In this document: positions 52,170 through 63,915 of the stretch, piece by piece
Layout of the letters: every line of letters starts with the position of its first letter
Numbering within the stretch: position 1 is the first letter of the stretch
Origin: Sinotaia quadrata
Lineage: Eukaryota > Mollusca > Gastropoda > Architaenioglossa > Viviparidae
Assembly (NCBI GenBank): GCA_028829895.1
Contig: CM054182.1
Span: 35,658,879-35,722,878, forward strand
Length of the DNA stretch: 64,000 nt
Direction: 5' to 3'
Notes under the pieces: generated by a model
Told to the model about the DNA's origin: nothing
The model's input: the letters and a program-made list of their open reading frames with translations, nothing else
Database searches by the model: none
Translations under genes and position numbers: made by a program

Positions 52170-52635
52170 CAAACTAGTCGTTTGCTATTTTTTAAATTTA
52201 AATTTAATATTTGATTCTGATTGGCTGATCCATTAAGGATTTTCTTATATTAGAGTCTTCACAATTCGATTTCTGATTGGCCGATACACTACAAATATTT
52301 CGAATCCTGTTTCTGAAATCTAAGCCATCGCCACACGTTATTGTTAAATTATATTGCAAGCACTGGCATGTGAAGGTGCAGGTATATACTAAAGGTAATA
52401 TAAAATAAACTTTTCTCTTACTTTATAGCTCTTTGTTTCTTTTTTCTTTGACAGTGCTTCATGGATATAACACTAACTCATGATAGCTATCGTAATTTCA
52501 AGGGACATCACTCTAAAAGACAAGTGTCTCAATTATGTCGACTGACAATATGTCTCTTTCTTAGATGTGCAATTCTTTCGCATAGCTAATTATGCAAACT
52601 ACAATTATCTTCTCTGAAATTTGAAGCTTGTACAT
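52170..52635. other. AT-rich DNA with a diverged duplication
   Basis: TTTCTGATTGGCxGATxCA occurs near 52210 and 52268, each with an ATTGG (CCAAT) box. Confidence 0.5.
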
Positions 52636-52639
52636 GTCT

Positions 52640-52995
52640 TAAATATAAGTTACTTAATTATAGATTATTGTTTGGTACACGTCTTCAATGTAAATAAGTA
52701 ACATAAGTATAGATTAATGTTTAGTACAGGTCTTCAATGTAAATAAATAACATAATATAGATTATTGTTTAGTACAGGTCTTCAATGTAAGTAAGTAGCA
52801 TAATTATAGATTGATGTTTGGTACACGTTTCTAATGTAAATCAGTAACAATTATAGATTACTATTTGACACGACTTAAATTAAATTAATATAGATTACGT
52901 TTTGGTACATGTGTAAGTAAGTAACTTAATTATAGATTACTATTTGACACGTCTTAAATTAGGCAACTTAATTATATATCATTTTTTGCTATACG
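52640..52995. repeat. Degenerate 45-50-bp repeat, about 7 copies
   Basis: TAGATTATTGTTTGGTACAC then GTCTTCAATGTAAATAAGTA. Confidence 0.88.
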
Positions 52996-53845
52996 TGCTA
53001 TAAGTAAATTAATAATGATTACTGCATGATGACTTCCATTAGACCAGAACGGTATGACATGAAGAATTCTGGTTTTTCCAATACTAAAAAGTTGTTTAAA
53101 AAGAAGAAAAACAAGAAAAGTGTTATCTTATTTATAAACAGATCTGCAAATGTCACGGAATGTCGGCTGTTACTTAGTGCATAGTTCATAGAAACTGACC
53201 TAGATACTTATCAAAAAAATAATTCATTCATCAAATAGTATAAGTGAACAGGGGTTATTGTATTAAGTCAAATCGGCTTTTTGTTGTTGTTTGCTTTTAC
53301 ATTTTGTTGTAGTTGTTTACTAGACCAAAGGTTTTAAGAAATAAATTCAGACGACCATCAATTAAAGCGCTTTAATGTTTAACACGTTTGGCTATAAATG
53401 CGTATTTTCCTCTAATTCCAGTTAACAAGTCTGCGGAGAAGAGGTAATACGAGGATTTGCAGTGGTAAAAATAAATTGAGTTAAACATTGTATTGGTTGT
53501 ATGGTTAGCTGTCGTTTATGATTTTTTTAAAAAAAATAATTGTTTGCCCTTTGTGAACTGCTAAAGAAGAATAATGGAACCGTTAGTCATTACAAGTTAA
53601 GTGACGATATCTCTATAAATCAGTTAGTCATTACAAGTTAATTGACGATATCTCTATAAAACAGTTTGTGCTTTTGCTTCGAAACGATGGAAAGTAAGGT
53701 GGAGCGAGATTTCAGTGCTGTAAAAAAAAAATTACAGATAATTCCGCAACGGGTGCTGTTAATTATTTCCGTCCGTTCATTTGTTCATTCATTTTCTTCT
53801 TTCGTTCATTTCTTTTGGGTGGTGATCTTTCAATTGTTTTATTAT
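52996..53845. other. AT-rich DNA with a 42-bp duplication
   Basis: CAGTTxGTCATTACAAGTTA with GACGATATCTCTATAAA occurs twice at 53580-53665. Frame 53690-53863 starting MESKVERDFSAVKKK follows but is unsupported. Confidence 0.4.
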
Positions 53846-53849
53846 CCCT

Positions 53850-54285
53850 TTCGAGTGTCCTAATGACGAAAACCGTTGTGTTTCACGTGGTGCATTCATG
53901 CAGACATTGTGAGTGTCCTAATGACGAAAACAGTTGTGTTTCACGTGGTGCATTCATACAGACATTGTGAGTGTCCTAATGACGAAAACAGTTGTGTTTC
54001 ACGTGGTGCATTCATACAGACATTGTGAGTGTCCTAATGACGAAAACAGTTGTGTTTCACGTGATGAATTCATACAGACATTGTGAGTGTCTTAATGACG
54101 AAAACCGTTGTGTTTCACGTGGTGCATTCATACAGACATTGTGAGTGTCCTAATGACGAAAACCGTTGTGTTTCACGTGGTGCATTCATACAGACATTGT
54201 GAGTGTCCTAATGACGAAAACCGTTGTGTTTCACGTGGTGCATTCATACAGACATTGTGAGTGGCCTAATGACGAAAACAATGAG
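53850..54285. repeat. 58-bp tandem repeat, 7.4 copies
   Basis: CCTAATGACGAAAACCGTTG then TGTTTCACGTGGTGCATTCA. Each unit carries a CACGTG E-box. Confidence 0.97.
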
Positions 54286-54460
54286 TGTGAGTAAAATCCT
54301 GTTGTGTTGACTTGATGGAGCTATAAAGACGAGAACGATAGCATTTGATGATGATTTTCCTGATGTCGATGAAGCTGATAATGATAATACTTATAGTAAG
54401 TGACAGACTGCAAGTTTTTCAAGCATGTTTTCTGTTCTTGGATTTTTTAAAAACTTTTGT

Positions 54461-54757
54461 GCGTTGTTAGATTTGTTTGTCAGTCCAGGACAAGTAATCA
54501 GTTTTTCATACTTTCTAGATGGCAACATATATTTGTTGACCTAGTTATTTATAGTGGTGTGTTGTTAGATTTGTTTGTCAGTCCAGGACAAGTAATCAGT
54601 TTTTCATACTTTCTAGATGGCAACATATATTTGTTGACCTAGTTATTTATAGTGGTGTGTTGTTAGATTTGTTTGTCAGTCCAGGACAAGTAATCAGTTT
54701 TTCATACTTTCTAGATGGCAACATATATTTGTTGACCTAGTTATTTATAGTGGTGCT
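54461..54757. repeat. 98-bp tandem repeat, 3 nearly perfect copies
   Basis: GTTGTTAGATTTGTTTGTCA at 54463, 54561 and 54659. Confidence 0.97.
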
Positions 54758-54794
54758 TGCTTTCATATTCTTTTACCAATGCCTGTGTTACCGT

Positions 54795-55020
54795 CCGTAG
54801 TTATTATGTGACGTCTCTACTTGCAGTGTGTAACATCTCTAATTATTATGTGACGTCTCTAGTTGCAGTGTGTAACATCTCTAATTATTATGTGACGACT
54901 CTAGTTGCAGTGTGTAACATCTCTAATTATTATGTGACGTCTCTAGTTGCAGTGTGTAACATCTCTAATTATTATGTGACGTCTCTAGTTGCAGTGTGTA
55001 ACATCTCTAATTGTTGCGCA
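54795..55020. repeat. 42-bp tandem repeat, 5 copies
   Basis: CTCTAATTATTATGTGACGT then CTCTAGTTGCAGTGTGTAAC; decays to about 55110. Confidence 0.97.
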
Positions 55021-55275
55021 TAATGTCTCTAAATATAATGCATGACGTTTCGAGTTGCAATGCATGCTATCTCTAATTATTATGCGTGACGGCTATAGTT
55101 TTGTACGTCTCAAATTGCCACGTGCGTCCTGTCCATTTGTAAGTCTGAGCAGTGAATTCTCCCCAAGCCTGGAAATAGTCTTTTTCTGTTTGAAATCACT
55201 CTCCTAGTCAAATGATCGATATACTGATCAGCCTGCGGTAAATATGTTGAGCCATCGAGATTTTTAATCTTTTTC

Positions 55276-55412
55276 TTTACAAAATAAACAGTGTACCACT
55301 GCGGACAGTTTACAAAATTAACAGTGTACTACTGCGGACAGTTTACAAAATAAACAGTGTACCACTGCGGACAGTTTACAAAATAAACAGTGTACCACTG
55401 CGGACAGTTTAC
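55276..55412. repeat. 33-bp tandem repeat, 4 copies
   Basis: TTTACAAAATAAACAGTGTA then CCACTGCGGACAG at 55276, 55309, 55342 and 55375. Confidence 0.97.
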
Positions 55413-56935
55413 AAATATATATATAAATGTCGTGTTCCCAAGTGTAATATGACTGGAGGTTTTCAGTAAACGCATTTACTATGGCGTACCAGTTTGGCTT
55501 ACTTAAAATACGATTGTCACATTTGATCAACTTAAATGCATGCAGGTTTAGGTGCCGGCCTGCTTAAATGCATAAAATGTGCAAGTTAAACTCCTTAGGT
55601 CAAAGTGACATGCTAGAATTATCAATACCTCTAGAGTCTAGACCACTCTGAATTAGTGATTATTTTTTTTTTTAAAAATATTCATAGCACGTCTGCAACT
55701 GTTGAGTCCTAACATACAAGAAAGGGCTTAAAAGTCCAGGACAGCTCAGATTGGCCATGTTTAAAACAGGTGGTTAGTGAGAAAGAATTATTTTGACAAG
55801 GCAGGTCTTTTAAAATAACAAAACGACTGTTGGAATTCAATTTGCTAACTTAATCTATACTAGTCTACTAGAACGTAAGCTACACCAATTAGTATGTCTT
55901 TGTGAAACCGGAAACAGCAGTGCAGTCTCTACTACTTTATATTTGAGTCATTTCGTGTAGTCTCTATTACTTCATGTTTGAGTCATCCAGCCCAAAGAGA
56001 TTGTGGCCAGGTTTTGCCAGCAAAGAAAACCTGAGACATAACATATTTCTTCGGCTTTGGCTAAGCTTGAATTTTGTTTTTCATTTTTTTTTCTCAAATG
56101 CTATTTATTTTCCTATCCCTTTGCGGCTGGTCGATACTACCTTTTTTTTAGAAATTGACAAGACTGATAAGAGAACACTGTGCAGCTTTGTATATAACAT
56201 GAAATAAGACTACAGTAGCCGACATCAGTTTGTTTATAACAGTCATGGTGTCAAGCGCGTCTGTCCACTCTCACGGTCACAAACTAAGGGAGATCATTTG
56301 GCTGTTCAACTAATCATTAAAATCTTCTCTATGATCTCCAATTCGGCTTGAAAAAGTGGACTGGTTCGGAAAATTAAGGTATCTGTCTCGTATTTAGATT
56401 AAAATGTTCTTTTTATTAAGTTTCGCTCGTATATCTCTGGTTATTTTATTTTTATTAAATAAAGTGGGTTATCAAATAGAAACGGAACAAATTGTTCTAT
56501 TTTTTCCTTGTTGCAATGGAACTAACAAACCGAGTCATTTGCCAACAAGCACCCACAAAAGAAAGTTGTTAATTACAAGCAGATTTTTTTTTTAATATTA
56601 AATTATATTTTTAGGAAATATTTTTGAAAAAATTGCTAATCAATATGAACTTATTTTATAATTATTAGAGTGAACAATAAATGGTCAAGTTTTCAAACAC
56701 TGCAGGCAACTCCTAACATACATTTTAAGCACGCGATGTTTCATGAAACGAGACCTTCAGACGAACGATAATTTAATTCATCAAGGGAATGAAGCGTGTA
56801 AGCAAACAGATGTAACAAAAGGAGTTATCGTTGGATGCTGACAACAAACGAAACGTCGATGACTGAAGTCATTTGTAAGCAACTACCAATTTCTTAGGGT
56901 TCCGGAACAATTTGAGGTGTCCTATAATCGTGAAT
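55413..56935. other. Low-repeat AT-rich DNA
   Basis: No tandem array for 1.5 kb. Short open frames at 55974 and 56404 lack support. Contains AAGGGAGATCATTTGGC at 56287. Confidence 0.45.
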
Positions 56936-56939
56936 GATT

Positions 56940-57455
56940 ACATTAGCCCGGCTAGGGAACAGTTTGACGTGTCCTGTAATCGTGACATGATTATAATAAC
57001 CAAGCCCGGGAACAGTTTGACGTGTCCTATAATCGTGACATGATCATAATAACCAAGCCCGGGAACAGTTTGACGTGTCCTGTAATCGTGACATGATTAT
57101 AATAACCAAGCCCGGGAACAGTTTGACGTGTCCTGTAATCGTGACATGATTATAATAACCAAGCCCGGGAACAGTTTGACGTGTCCTGTAATCGTGACAT
57201 GATTATAATAACCAAGCCAGGAATAGTTTGAGGTGTCCTATAAATCATGACATGATTATATTAACCAAGCCAGGAACAGTTTGAGGTGTCCTGTAATCGT
57301 GACATGATTATAATAACAAGGCCCGGGAACAGTTTGAGGTGTCCTATAATCCTGACATGATTATAATAACCAAGCCCGGGAACAGTTTGAGGTGTCCTAT
57401 AATCGTGACATGATTATAATAACCAAGCCAGGGAACAGTTTGAGGTGTCAATTTA
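56940..57455. repeat. 53-bp tandem repeat, about 9.5 copies
   Basis: AATAACCAAGCCCGGGAACA then GTTTGACGTGTCCTGTAATC. Central copies are perfect; GTTTGAGGT variants occur to the right. Confidence 0.97.
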
Positions 57456-57660
57456 ATTAGTTAGTCGTGACATGGTTGTGGTCTAACCAGGTGTAATGTA
57501 CCTAAACATAATTTAATTAGTCGTGACGTGAATGTGGTCTAACCAGATGAATGCACCGAGATATAATTTAGTTAGTCGTGACATAATTTATAACCGACCA
57601 GGTGAATTTAACCAGACAGAGTAACATTAGTCCCTTGTAACCTAATTGCGGTCTGTTCAG
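57456..57660. repeat. Diverged relatives of the 53-bp array
   Basis: TTAGTCGTGACxTxxxTGTG then GTCTAACCAG, about 60 bp apart, 3 copies. Confidence 0.7.
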
Positions 57661-58630
57661 GCGCACTCTGATTGACCGTAAAATTGCATAGTTTTATGAT
57701 TGTTGCTGATTGTTAGAATTCAATAATCCATGTCACAAGTCAAGAGAGGGCGGCTGTTAAAAACGCCCTCTTCATGCCAGGGTTTTCTACATCCACATCC
57801 TCAGCACAGAGCCCTCAACTTTTTTCTAATTGTTCTCTTATTGCCGGGTTGTAACTCGTACCGGGCGTGAGCGCTATCTTTGGATTACGGATGCAGTATC
57901 CTGCACGACGTTTTCTCCTCATATGACGTCATAACACTACAGATTGTGAAGTCTGTTCACATAGCGTGGAGACTATTGATGTGATGTCATGTTGTCTGCA
58001 CTTTGTAACTAAGCTAAATGTATGTTGGTGTATTTCAGCACCGACTGACGCGGGCGTCCTAGTACTTCGATAAGCTGTATGTTCGGTCTCACGAACTAGA
58101 ATTGCCAGCTGACAAAGGTTCATGCACCATTACGCACTGACTTAGCTAATTCCGTTGCCACTCAGTGGGAGTCAGGTTAGGCTCGCCATGTCAAAAGGTC
58201 ATGGAGTTCGTGCGGCCATTGCAGTATAATTCTTATCACCTCACTTCTAGTTGATATACTTTGAATTTTGTTTGATGATAGGGCCATGGGTCGTGTATTA
58301 TAATGTTTTCAAAGAGTTTTCAAATACTACCAGTTCTTTAATATATGCATGCGCGCGCGCATTTACAAACAAATCAAACCATTCGGTATACATAAAGAAA
58401 ACACTCAGATGTATCAACATTTTCTATTTGTATCCCGAATGTCAATTTTTTAGCTTCGTCTTAATTTCAGTCAGTTTTTTTTTTTATTTTAGTAATTTCA
58501 AGGTGCACAATACATTTAGTACTTTAAAGGTGTGCAATAATATCGATGTGTCTCTGAATGTCATTAAGTTACCCGAAATTAGCCTACCTCGAGCAATGCA
58601 TACCTGTAACCATAATATATTTTTAGAGCA
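57661..58630. other. Unique DNA with hairpin and CRE
   Basis: Hairpin AGAGGGCG...CGCCCTCT at 57745-57771, TGACGTCA at 57924-57931 and a GCGCGCGC run at about 58351. Open frames at 57929 (-) and 58251 (+) are unsupported. Confidence 0.4.
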
Positions 58631-58635
58631 CTGAG

Positions 58636-58795
58636 TTTCTTAAAGTTTGACCAATATATTTCTAAGTATACATATTGGAAGAGTTAATTGTTGCATCACT
58701 AATCGTTTCATAAATTTTGACCAATATATTTCTAAATATATATATTGCAAAAGTTAATTAGTTCATCTTCTATTGTTTCATAGTTTTTGACCACA
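58636..58795. repeat. About 69-bp tandem repeat, 2.3 copies
   Basis: TTTTGACCAATATATTTCTA recurs with TTTCATA before and TTAATT after. Confidence 0.88.
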
Positions 58796-58902
58796 ATGTT
58801 TCCAATTATAGCGAATGACAGTATTAGTTATTCATAATTATACAGTCACTTTCTTCTGCTGCTATACAGAACAACAAGGTGACCGATTATAGAACGGACT
58901 GT

Positions 58903-59045
58903 AAAGTCCACCTCATCTGGAAGTAAAACTCGTTTACCTCATCTGGAAGTAAAATCTAGTCCAACACATCTGGAAGTAAAACTAGTTCAATTTATCTGGA
59001 AGTAAAACTAGTCCACCTCATCTGGAAGTAAAACTAGTCCAGCAC
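58903..59045. repeat. 26-bp tandem repeat, 5-6 copies
   Basis: CACCTCATCTGGAAGTAAAA then CTAGTC. Confidence 0.95.
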
Positions 59046-59189
59046 ATCTAAAACACAAAACAGTTCGAGGGACTAAGTTCATGGCAAATCCGCAAAGTGT
59101 CTCTTTTTAAGTCAGTATTTGTTAATGAGAGGCACCGAATTGTTTCTATTTTGAAATCATCTATTTAAAACTTCAACAAGAGTCAACCC

Positions 59190-59350
59190 TGATTGGTCAT
59201 AAGATTCCGAGATGTTACACTTAAAGGACATGATCACGGAATGGTCGAAATATTTTCGAGTTATTACAGTTGAAGGCCACAATGACTGGCTTTTGTCGAA
59301 AGACTTCTAGATCGATACAGTTGAAGGACAGTACGACTGATTGGTCAGTT
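59190..59350. repeat. Degenerate 55-60-bp repeat, 3 copies
   Basis: TGATTGGTCxxAAGAxTxxx then GATxxTACAGTTGAAGGACA. Confidence 0.75.
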
Positions 59351-59669
59351 AGTCTAGATTAAAGAATATTTTTCCAGTAAATAATTTGTTAATGTTACCT
59401 ACAGTATTCGTATTACAGGAAATATTTCCAAGAAATGCTCATTTTAAATTGATATGAATGGGAAATTATTAATATACAGTAATATAGCATTGACATTAAC
59501 CACTTATGTAGTTAATACTTTTTTAATCGCATTTCTTGAAAAATGAAAATAATAGTATCATAAAGAAATTGTACTGTTATATGAGAATATAGGTGTTTAA
59601 TAGGATGCTAAGAAGTCATTCTTACAGATTTTAGAATAAATATATATCCATTTTATATCGGTCTACTTC

Positions 59670-59815
59670 TGACTATTTAATATGTCTATTTCTGTCCATT
59701 TAATATCAGTCTATTTCTATCCATTTAATATCAGTCTATTTCTATCCATTTAATATCAGTCTATTTCTATCCATTTAATATCAGTCTATTTCTGTCCTTT
59801 TAATATCAGTCCAAC
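59670..59815. repeat. 25-bp tandem repeat, 5-6 copies
   Basis: TCTATTTCTATCCATTTAAT then ATCAG. Confidence 0.96.
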
Positions 59816-59834
59816 AATTAAAAGATGACGTATC

Positions 59835-59985
59835 ATTTCGATATACGCCATGACTGTGCGAATAAGAGGCAGACAAGTGTCTATTCGATATACGCCATGA
59901 CTGTGCGAATAAGAAGCAGACAAGTGTCTATTCGATATGAATCAATTTGCGACAAATTATAACTTGATGTGTGTCCATTCGATGT
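59835..59985. repeat. 47-bp tandem repeat, 2.4 copies
   Basis: TTCGATATACGCCATGACTG at 59837 and 59884, with a decayed third. Confidence 0.92.
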
Positions 59986-60204
59986 AAGCCAGGTTCTTGC
60001 CAATTATAAGCTGACAAGATGCCAAAGTAAAGAGTTTGAAAAAATTACTCTGGGTTCGGAGAGTAAATCTGCATGTATTTGCATTTTCTATTTTGGACTG
60101 GCGTCTGCTCGGGCGAGACGAAGACATTCTTTCTCATTGTAATTCCATGTGTTTTTATTTACATTTTTAAACACTTGTTTGTTTCGGCCTTTACGACTGG
60201 CGTG

Positions 60205-60400
60205 CACACGAATTTGAACGACTGCCGGTTATATATGGATAGCATCATCATTCTCGTGTTTGAACGACTGCCGGTTATATATGGATAGCCTCATCATTCT
60301 CGTGTTTGAACGACTGCCGGTTATATATGGATAGCCTCATCATTCTCGTGTTTGAACGACTGCCGGTTATATATGGATAGCCTCATCATTCTCGTGTTCA
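60205..60400. repeat. 46-bp tandem repeat, 4 copies
   Basis: GTTTGAACGACTGCCGGTTA at 60258, 60304 and 60350; the first copy starts with AATTTGAACG. Confidence 0.96.
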
Positions 60401-61530
60401 TGACTAACGGTTTTTAGTTATCTGTATGAGTTAAATTATCAAAATTAGCCAGTGGTCATGATGGTTCGGTGTTCATGTAGTTGTTGTGCGCTTTGTGTGT
60501 TGAGAGAGAGGGGGTGGGGTAGGAAAGCACACTGCATTTACTTGTATTATGATATTCTTGTTAATGTTAATGTTAATGTTAAATTATAAATAGAATTTAT
60601 GTATGAAGTTGACTGTCCATCGGGCGACTGAAAAGAATCATTCTTGCAGTAAGTGAGCGAGGAGGGGAGATGTGAGTGACAGCTTGACTAATGTTTATCA
60701 TCAGTGAACGCTTTCTTGACTGGTTGCCATTTTTACTGCGCATGCCTAAAGTTATTTAGATGTCTCTTTATTAAATTGCATCTCTCTTATGGATCTGATT
60801 TAAGCAGCCTGTGTGCCATCTGCTAAGACTTAACTCTTAAATAGACTTTGTAGCAGTAATCCTGTTGCAATGATTACAGCATTTAAAATGTTACTACGAC
60901 TTGAAACACACACGTTCGGTTTTCACGTTTCAGCTTTGTACTGAATGGAAGAATACATTTGCTTTAAAAGCACCCAATTATAGATTTAGTCTATTTAAAG
61001 AAAATGCCTTTTAGGGATTCAAATAACGTGCACTACCAATTTGATACGCTTTGAGTGAATGCCTTTTGGGAAAGTGTAAAGTTTTACAACACAAGTTCGT
61101 TTTAATCTCTCTCTTTCTCTCTCCTTCTTTCTCCCCCTTCCCTACCCGAGACACCACAAACAATTGTTTCTCACAATAAAGCGGGAAGAAAAGACAACCT
61201 TCCCAACAACCTTAGCACCACTGTGTTCATCAAGCTCCAATTACGTAACAAAATGCAGGGCGTTTGACAGTTTTGCGTTATAAATTAATCGGGTACAATT
61301 TTTATCTGACTCTTTTCTTTGTTGGTTTTGTAGCACACCAGCAAGGCCAAGACACACGTATAATTTATAAACATCTAAATACTTACTCACTATGTCTCAG
61401 AAAATCTTTATCAGCTGTTGAAAATTTAAGTTTAGAAATGTTTTTAAAAATTACAGTATGGTGATGGGGAGGCGGCTTGTTGACTGTATCCGAGATCCAT
61501 GCACAGACATGCTTGATGTCCATTCTACAT
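60401..61530. other. Intergenic DNA, nothing recognised
   Basis: Includes TTAATG x4 near 60560 and CT-rich DNA near 61105. Open frame 61264-61464 is unsupported. Confidence 0.45.
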
Positions 61531-61534
61531 GCTT

Positions 61535-62095
61535 CTGTTTGTTTGTCTGTTTATCTATTAATCTATCTATCTATCTGTTAGTCTATTTCCATCTATCTGT
61601 CATTCCGCCTCTCTGTCTATCTGTGTCATTCTGCCTCTTTGCCTCTATGTGTGTATGACTGTCTGTCTTACCCTCAGTCTTTTTCTTTGTGTATCTGTCT
61701 GTCTGATTGACTGTCTATTTGTTTATCTAGCTCTCTGTCTGACTGCTTTTATGTATGTATGAGTGTCTATCTATCTCTCTACCCATCAGTCTTTCTGTCT
61801 GTCTGTCTGTCTGATTAACTTTTGTCTATCTAACATTCTAACTGTCATTCTGCCTTTCTTTCTGTCTATCTGCCTCTCGACTGTCATTCTGCCTTTCTGT
61901 TTGTCTGTCGACTGTCATTCTGCCCCTCTGTCTCTATCTATCTGACTGACTGTTATTCTGCCCGTCTGTCTGTCAGTCATTTTGTATGTTTGGCTGGCTG
62001 GGTTCACTCTTTCTCTCCGTGTGTCTGTCTGATTGGATGTATTTGTCTGTCTGATTGACTGTGTATCTGTCTGTCTGATTGAAATTTGCTCAAAA
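61535..62095. repeat. TCTG/TCTA-rich degenerate simple sequence
   Basis: GTCTGTCTGTCTGTCTGATT, ATCTATCTATCTATCTG and CATTCTGCCTxTCTGTCT words for about 550 bp. Open frames across it are artefacts. Confidence 0.93.
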
Positions 62096-62204
62096 ATTTG
62101 TTCTGATTACATCGTATTGGACTTGGCAATTATAGGTTATTTTAGTCAGTCGTTGTTTCCATAGTCGTCATTATTGAGTATTTCTAACGTCCGAAAGGTA
62201 TTAG

Positions 62205-62437
62205 TAAACTATACTACAAGAAAAATATTAACATTAAAATCACATATGTACTACAAGAAAAATATTAATATTAGAATCAGATTTGTACTACAAGAAAAAT
62301 ATTAACATTAGAATCAGATGTGTACTACAAGAAAAATATTAACATTAGAATCAGATTTGTACTACAAGAAAAATATTAACATTAGAATCAGATTTGTACT
62401 ACAAGAAAAATATTAACATTAGAATCAGATTTGTCAA
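62205..62437. repeat. 37-bp tandem repeat, 6 copies
   Basis: GTACTACAAGAAAAATATTA then ACATTAGAATCAGATTT; starts include 62285 and 62322. Confidence 0.97.
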
Positions 62438-62589
62438 AATCAATGTCGTCACTATCGTCCGTCATTGTCATCATTGTTATTCACGAACAAATAACTCCTT
62501 TTGAAAATTATTGCTTTTCTATTCTTAAATGAGATTTTGTCACATGTATGCCGTAAGTACATTTTCAGACAAAACAAAAATCGTTCTTT

Positions 62590-62890
62590 TTTTTCAGTCA
62601 TCAGTTGAAACAAGGACTTTTTCAGTCTCGATTCAAAACAAATACATTTCAGTAACTGGTCAAAACAACGAAATTTTCAGATAACCCAGTAGCCAGTTAA
62701 AACAGATACTTTCAATCACCAAAATGAACAAATTAAAACCAATACGTTCTCAGTCGCCAGTCATAGCAAAGACTCTCAATCACCAAGTGAAATCTAATAG
62801 TTCTCAGTCACCAAGTGAAATCTATTAGTTCTCAGTCACCAAGTGAAATATAATACTTAGTTCTGTCACCAATTAATACAGACGCGTTTT
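62590..62890. repeat. Degenerate repeat, CTCAGTCACCAAGTGAAATC core
   Basis: Diverged copies from about 62590; three good 29-bp-step copies near 62775-62850. Confidence 0.85.
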
Positions 62891-63082
62891 CATTCATTAG
62901 TCATTTATTTTGAATGTTCCACCGTTCGTTAATTTAGCCAGTACAGATTTTTTTCTTTCCTCCGATTTTCCTCCGTTGTGTGCTCTCGTTCAGTCATTCA
63001 AAGACGCATTTTAAACAACTTGCACCAAAGTCAAGGTCACATCCTTATTTAAAGGGCTCTATCTAACTTCCCCTTAGCGCGT

Positions 63083-63250
63083 GGGTGGTCTTGGACGCAA
63101 CCATTCGATACAAATTATATCTGCGTGCACGACCTGCGGGACATCGGGACCAAATCATTTCCATTGCTCAGACTATTCTCACGATTTTCTCAAATCATAC
63201 CTCCATCCTAAATGCAGCCAAGCAGCTTACTTAGAGCCAGGCATCGTGTG
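63083..63250 (+). CDS. Possible exon with cysteine/histidine-rich product
   Basis: Pyrimidine-rich acceptor ACTTCCCCTTAG ends at about 63077. The frame reads LGRNHSIQIISACTTCGTSG, then NHFHCSDYSHDFLKS and PKCSQAAYLEPGIV before a stop inside the first repeat of the 38-bp array. GC content is above the surroundings. A GTGAGA near 63248 could be a donor. No homology recognised. Confidence 0.22.
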
Positions 63251-63615
63251 AGAGCCAGGCAGTGGTTGTAGAGCCAGACATCACCACGATTAGAGCCAGG
63301 CAACTTGTTAGAAGCAAGCACCACACGATTAGAGCCAGGCAACTTGTTAGAGACAAGCACCACTCGATATTAGAGCCAGACAACTTGTTAGAAGCAAGCA
63401 CCACGCGATTAGAGCCAGGCAACTAGTAGAGACAAGCACCACGCGATTAGAGCCAGGCAACTAGTAGAGACAAGCACCACGCGATTAGAGCCAGGCAACT
63501 AGTAGAGACAAGCACCACGCGATTAGAGCCAGGCAACTAGTAGAGACAAGCACCACGCGATTAGAGCCAGGCAACCTGTTAGGGACAAACATCGTGCAGT
63601 TAAAACCAGGCAGCT
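63233..63615. repeat. 38-bp tandem repeat, about 9 copies
   Basis: GATTAGAGCCAGGCAACTAG then TAGAGACAAGCACCACGC; the central four are perfect. Confidence 0.97.
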
Positions 63616-63639
63616 TGTTGTAGAGCCTGACATCTCGCA

Positions 63640-63915
63640 ATTAGAACCAGACAGTGGTTGTAAAGCTACTCTTCAAGCGATTAGAATCATGCACTTTGTA
63701 TTAACCCAAACGTCACGTGACTAGAACCAGACAGTGGTTGTGAAGCCACTCTTCAAGCGATTAGAGTCATGCACTTTGTATTAACCCAAACATCACGTGA
63801 CTAGAACCAGGCAGTGGTTGTAAAGCCACTCTTCGAGCGATTAGAATCATGCACTTTGTATTAACCCAAACATCACGTGACTAGAACCAGGCAGTGGTCG
63901 CAGAGACACGCTTCA
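63640..63915. repeat. 80-bp tandem repeat, 3.3 copies
   Basis: AGAACCAGxCAGTGGTTGTA at 63643, 63723 and 63803, partial at 63883. Shares AGAxCCAGGCA with the 38-bp array, so it is probably a derived higher-order form. Confidence 0.96.

Noticed and set aside
58251..58634. 127-codon plus-strand frame
   Set aside because: AT-rich composition, Phe/Ile/Asn-biased product, no family signal.
63233..63615. CRISPR-like regular direct repeats
   Set aside because: Units are contiguous, with no unique spacers; this and all other arrays here are ordinary tandem minisatellites in eukaryotic DNA.
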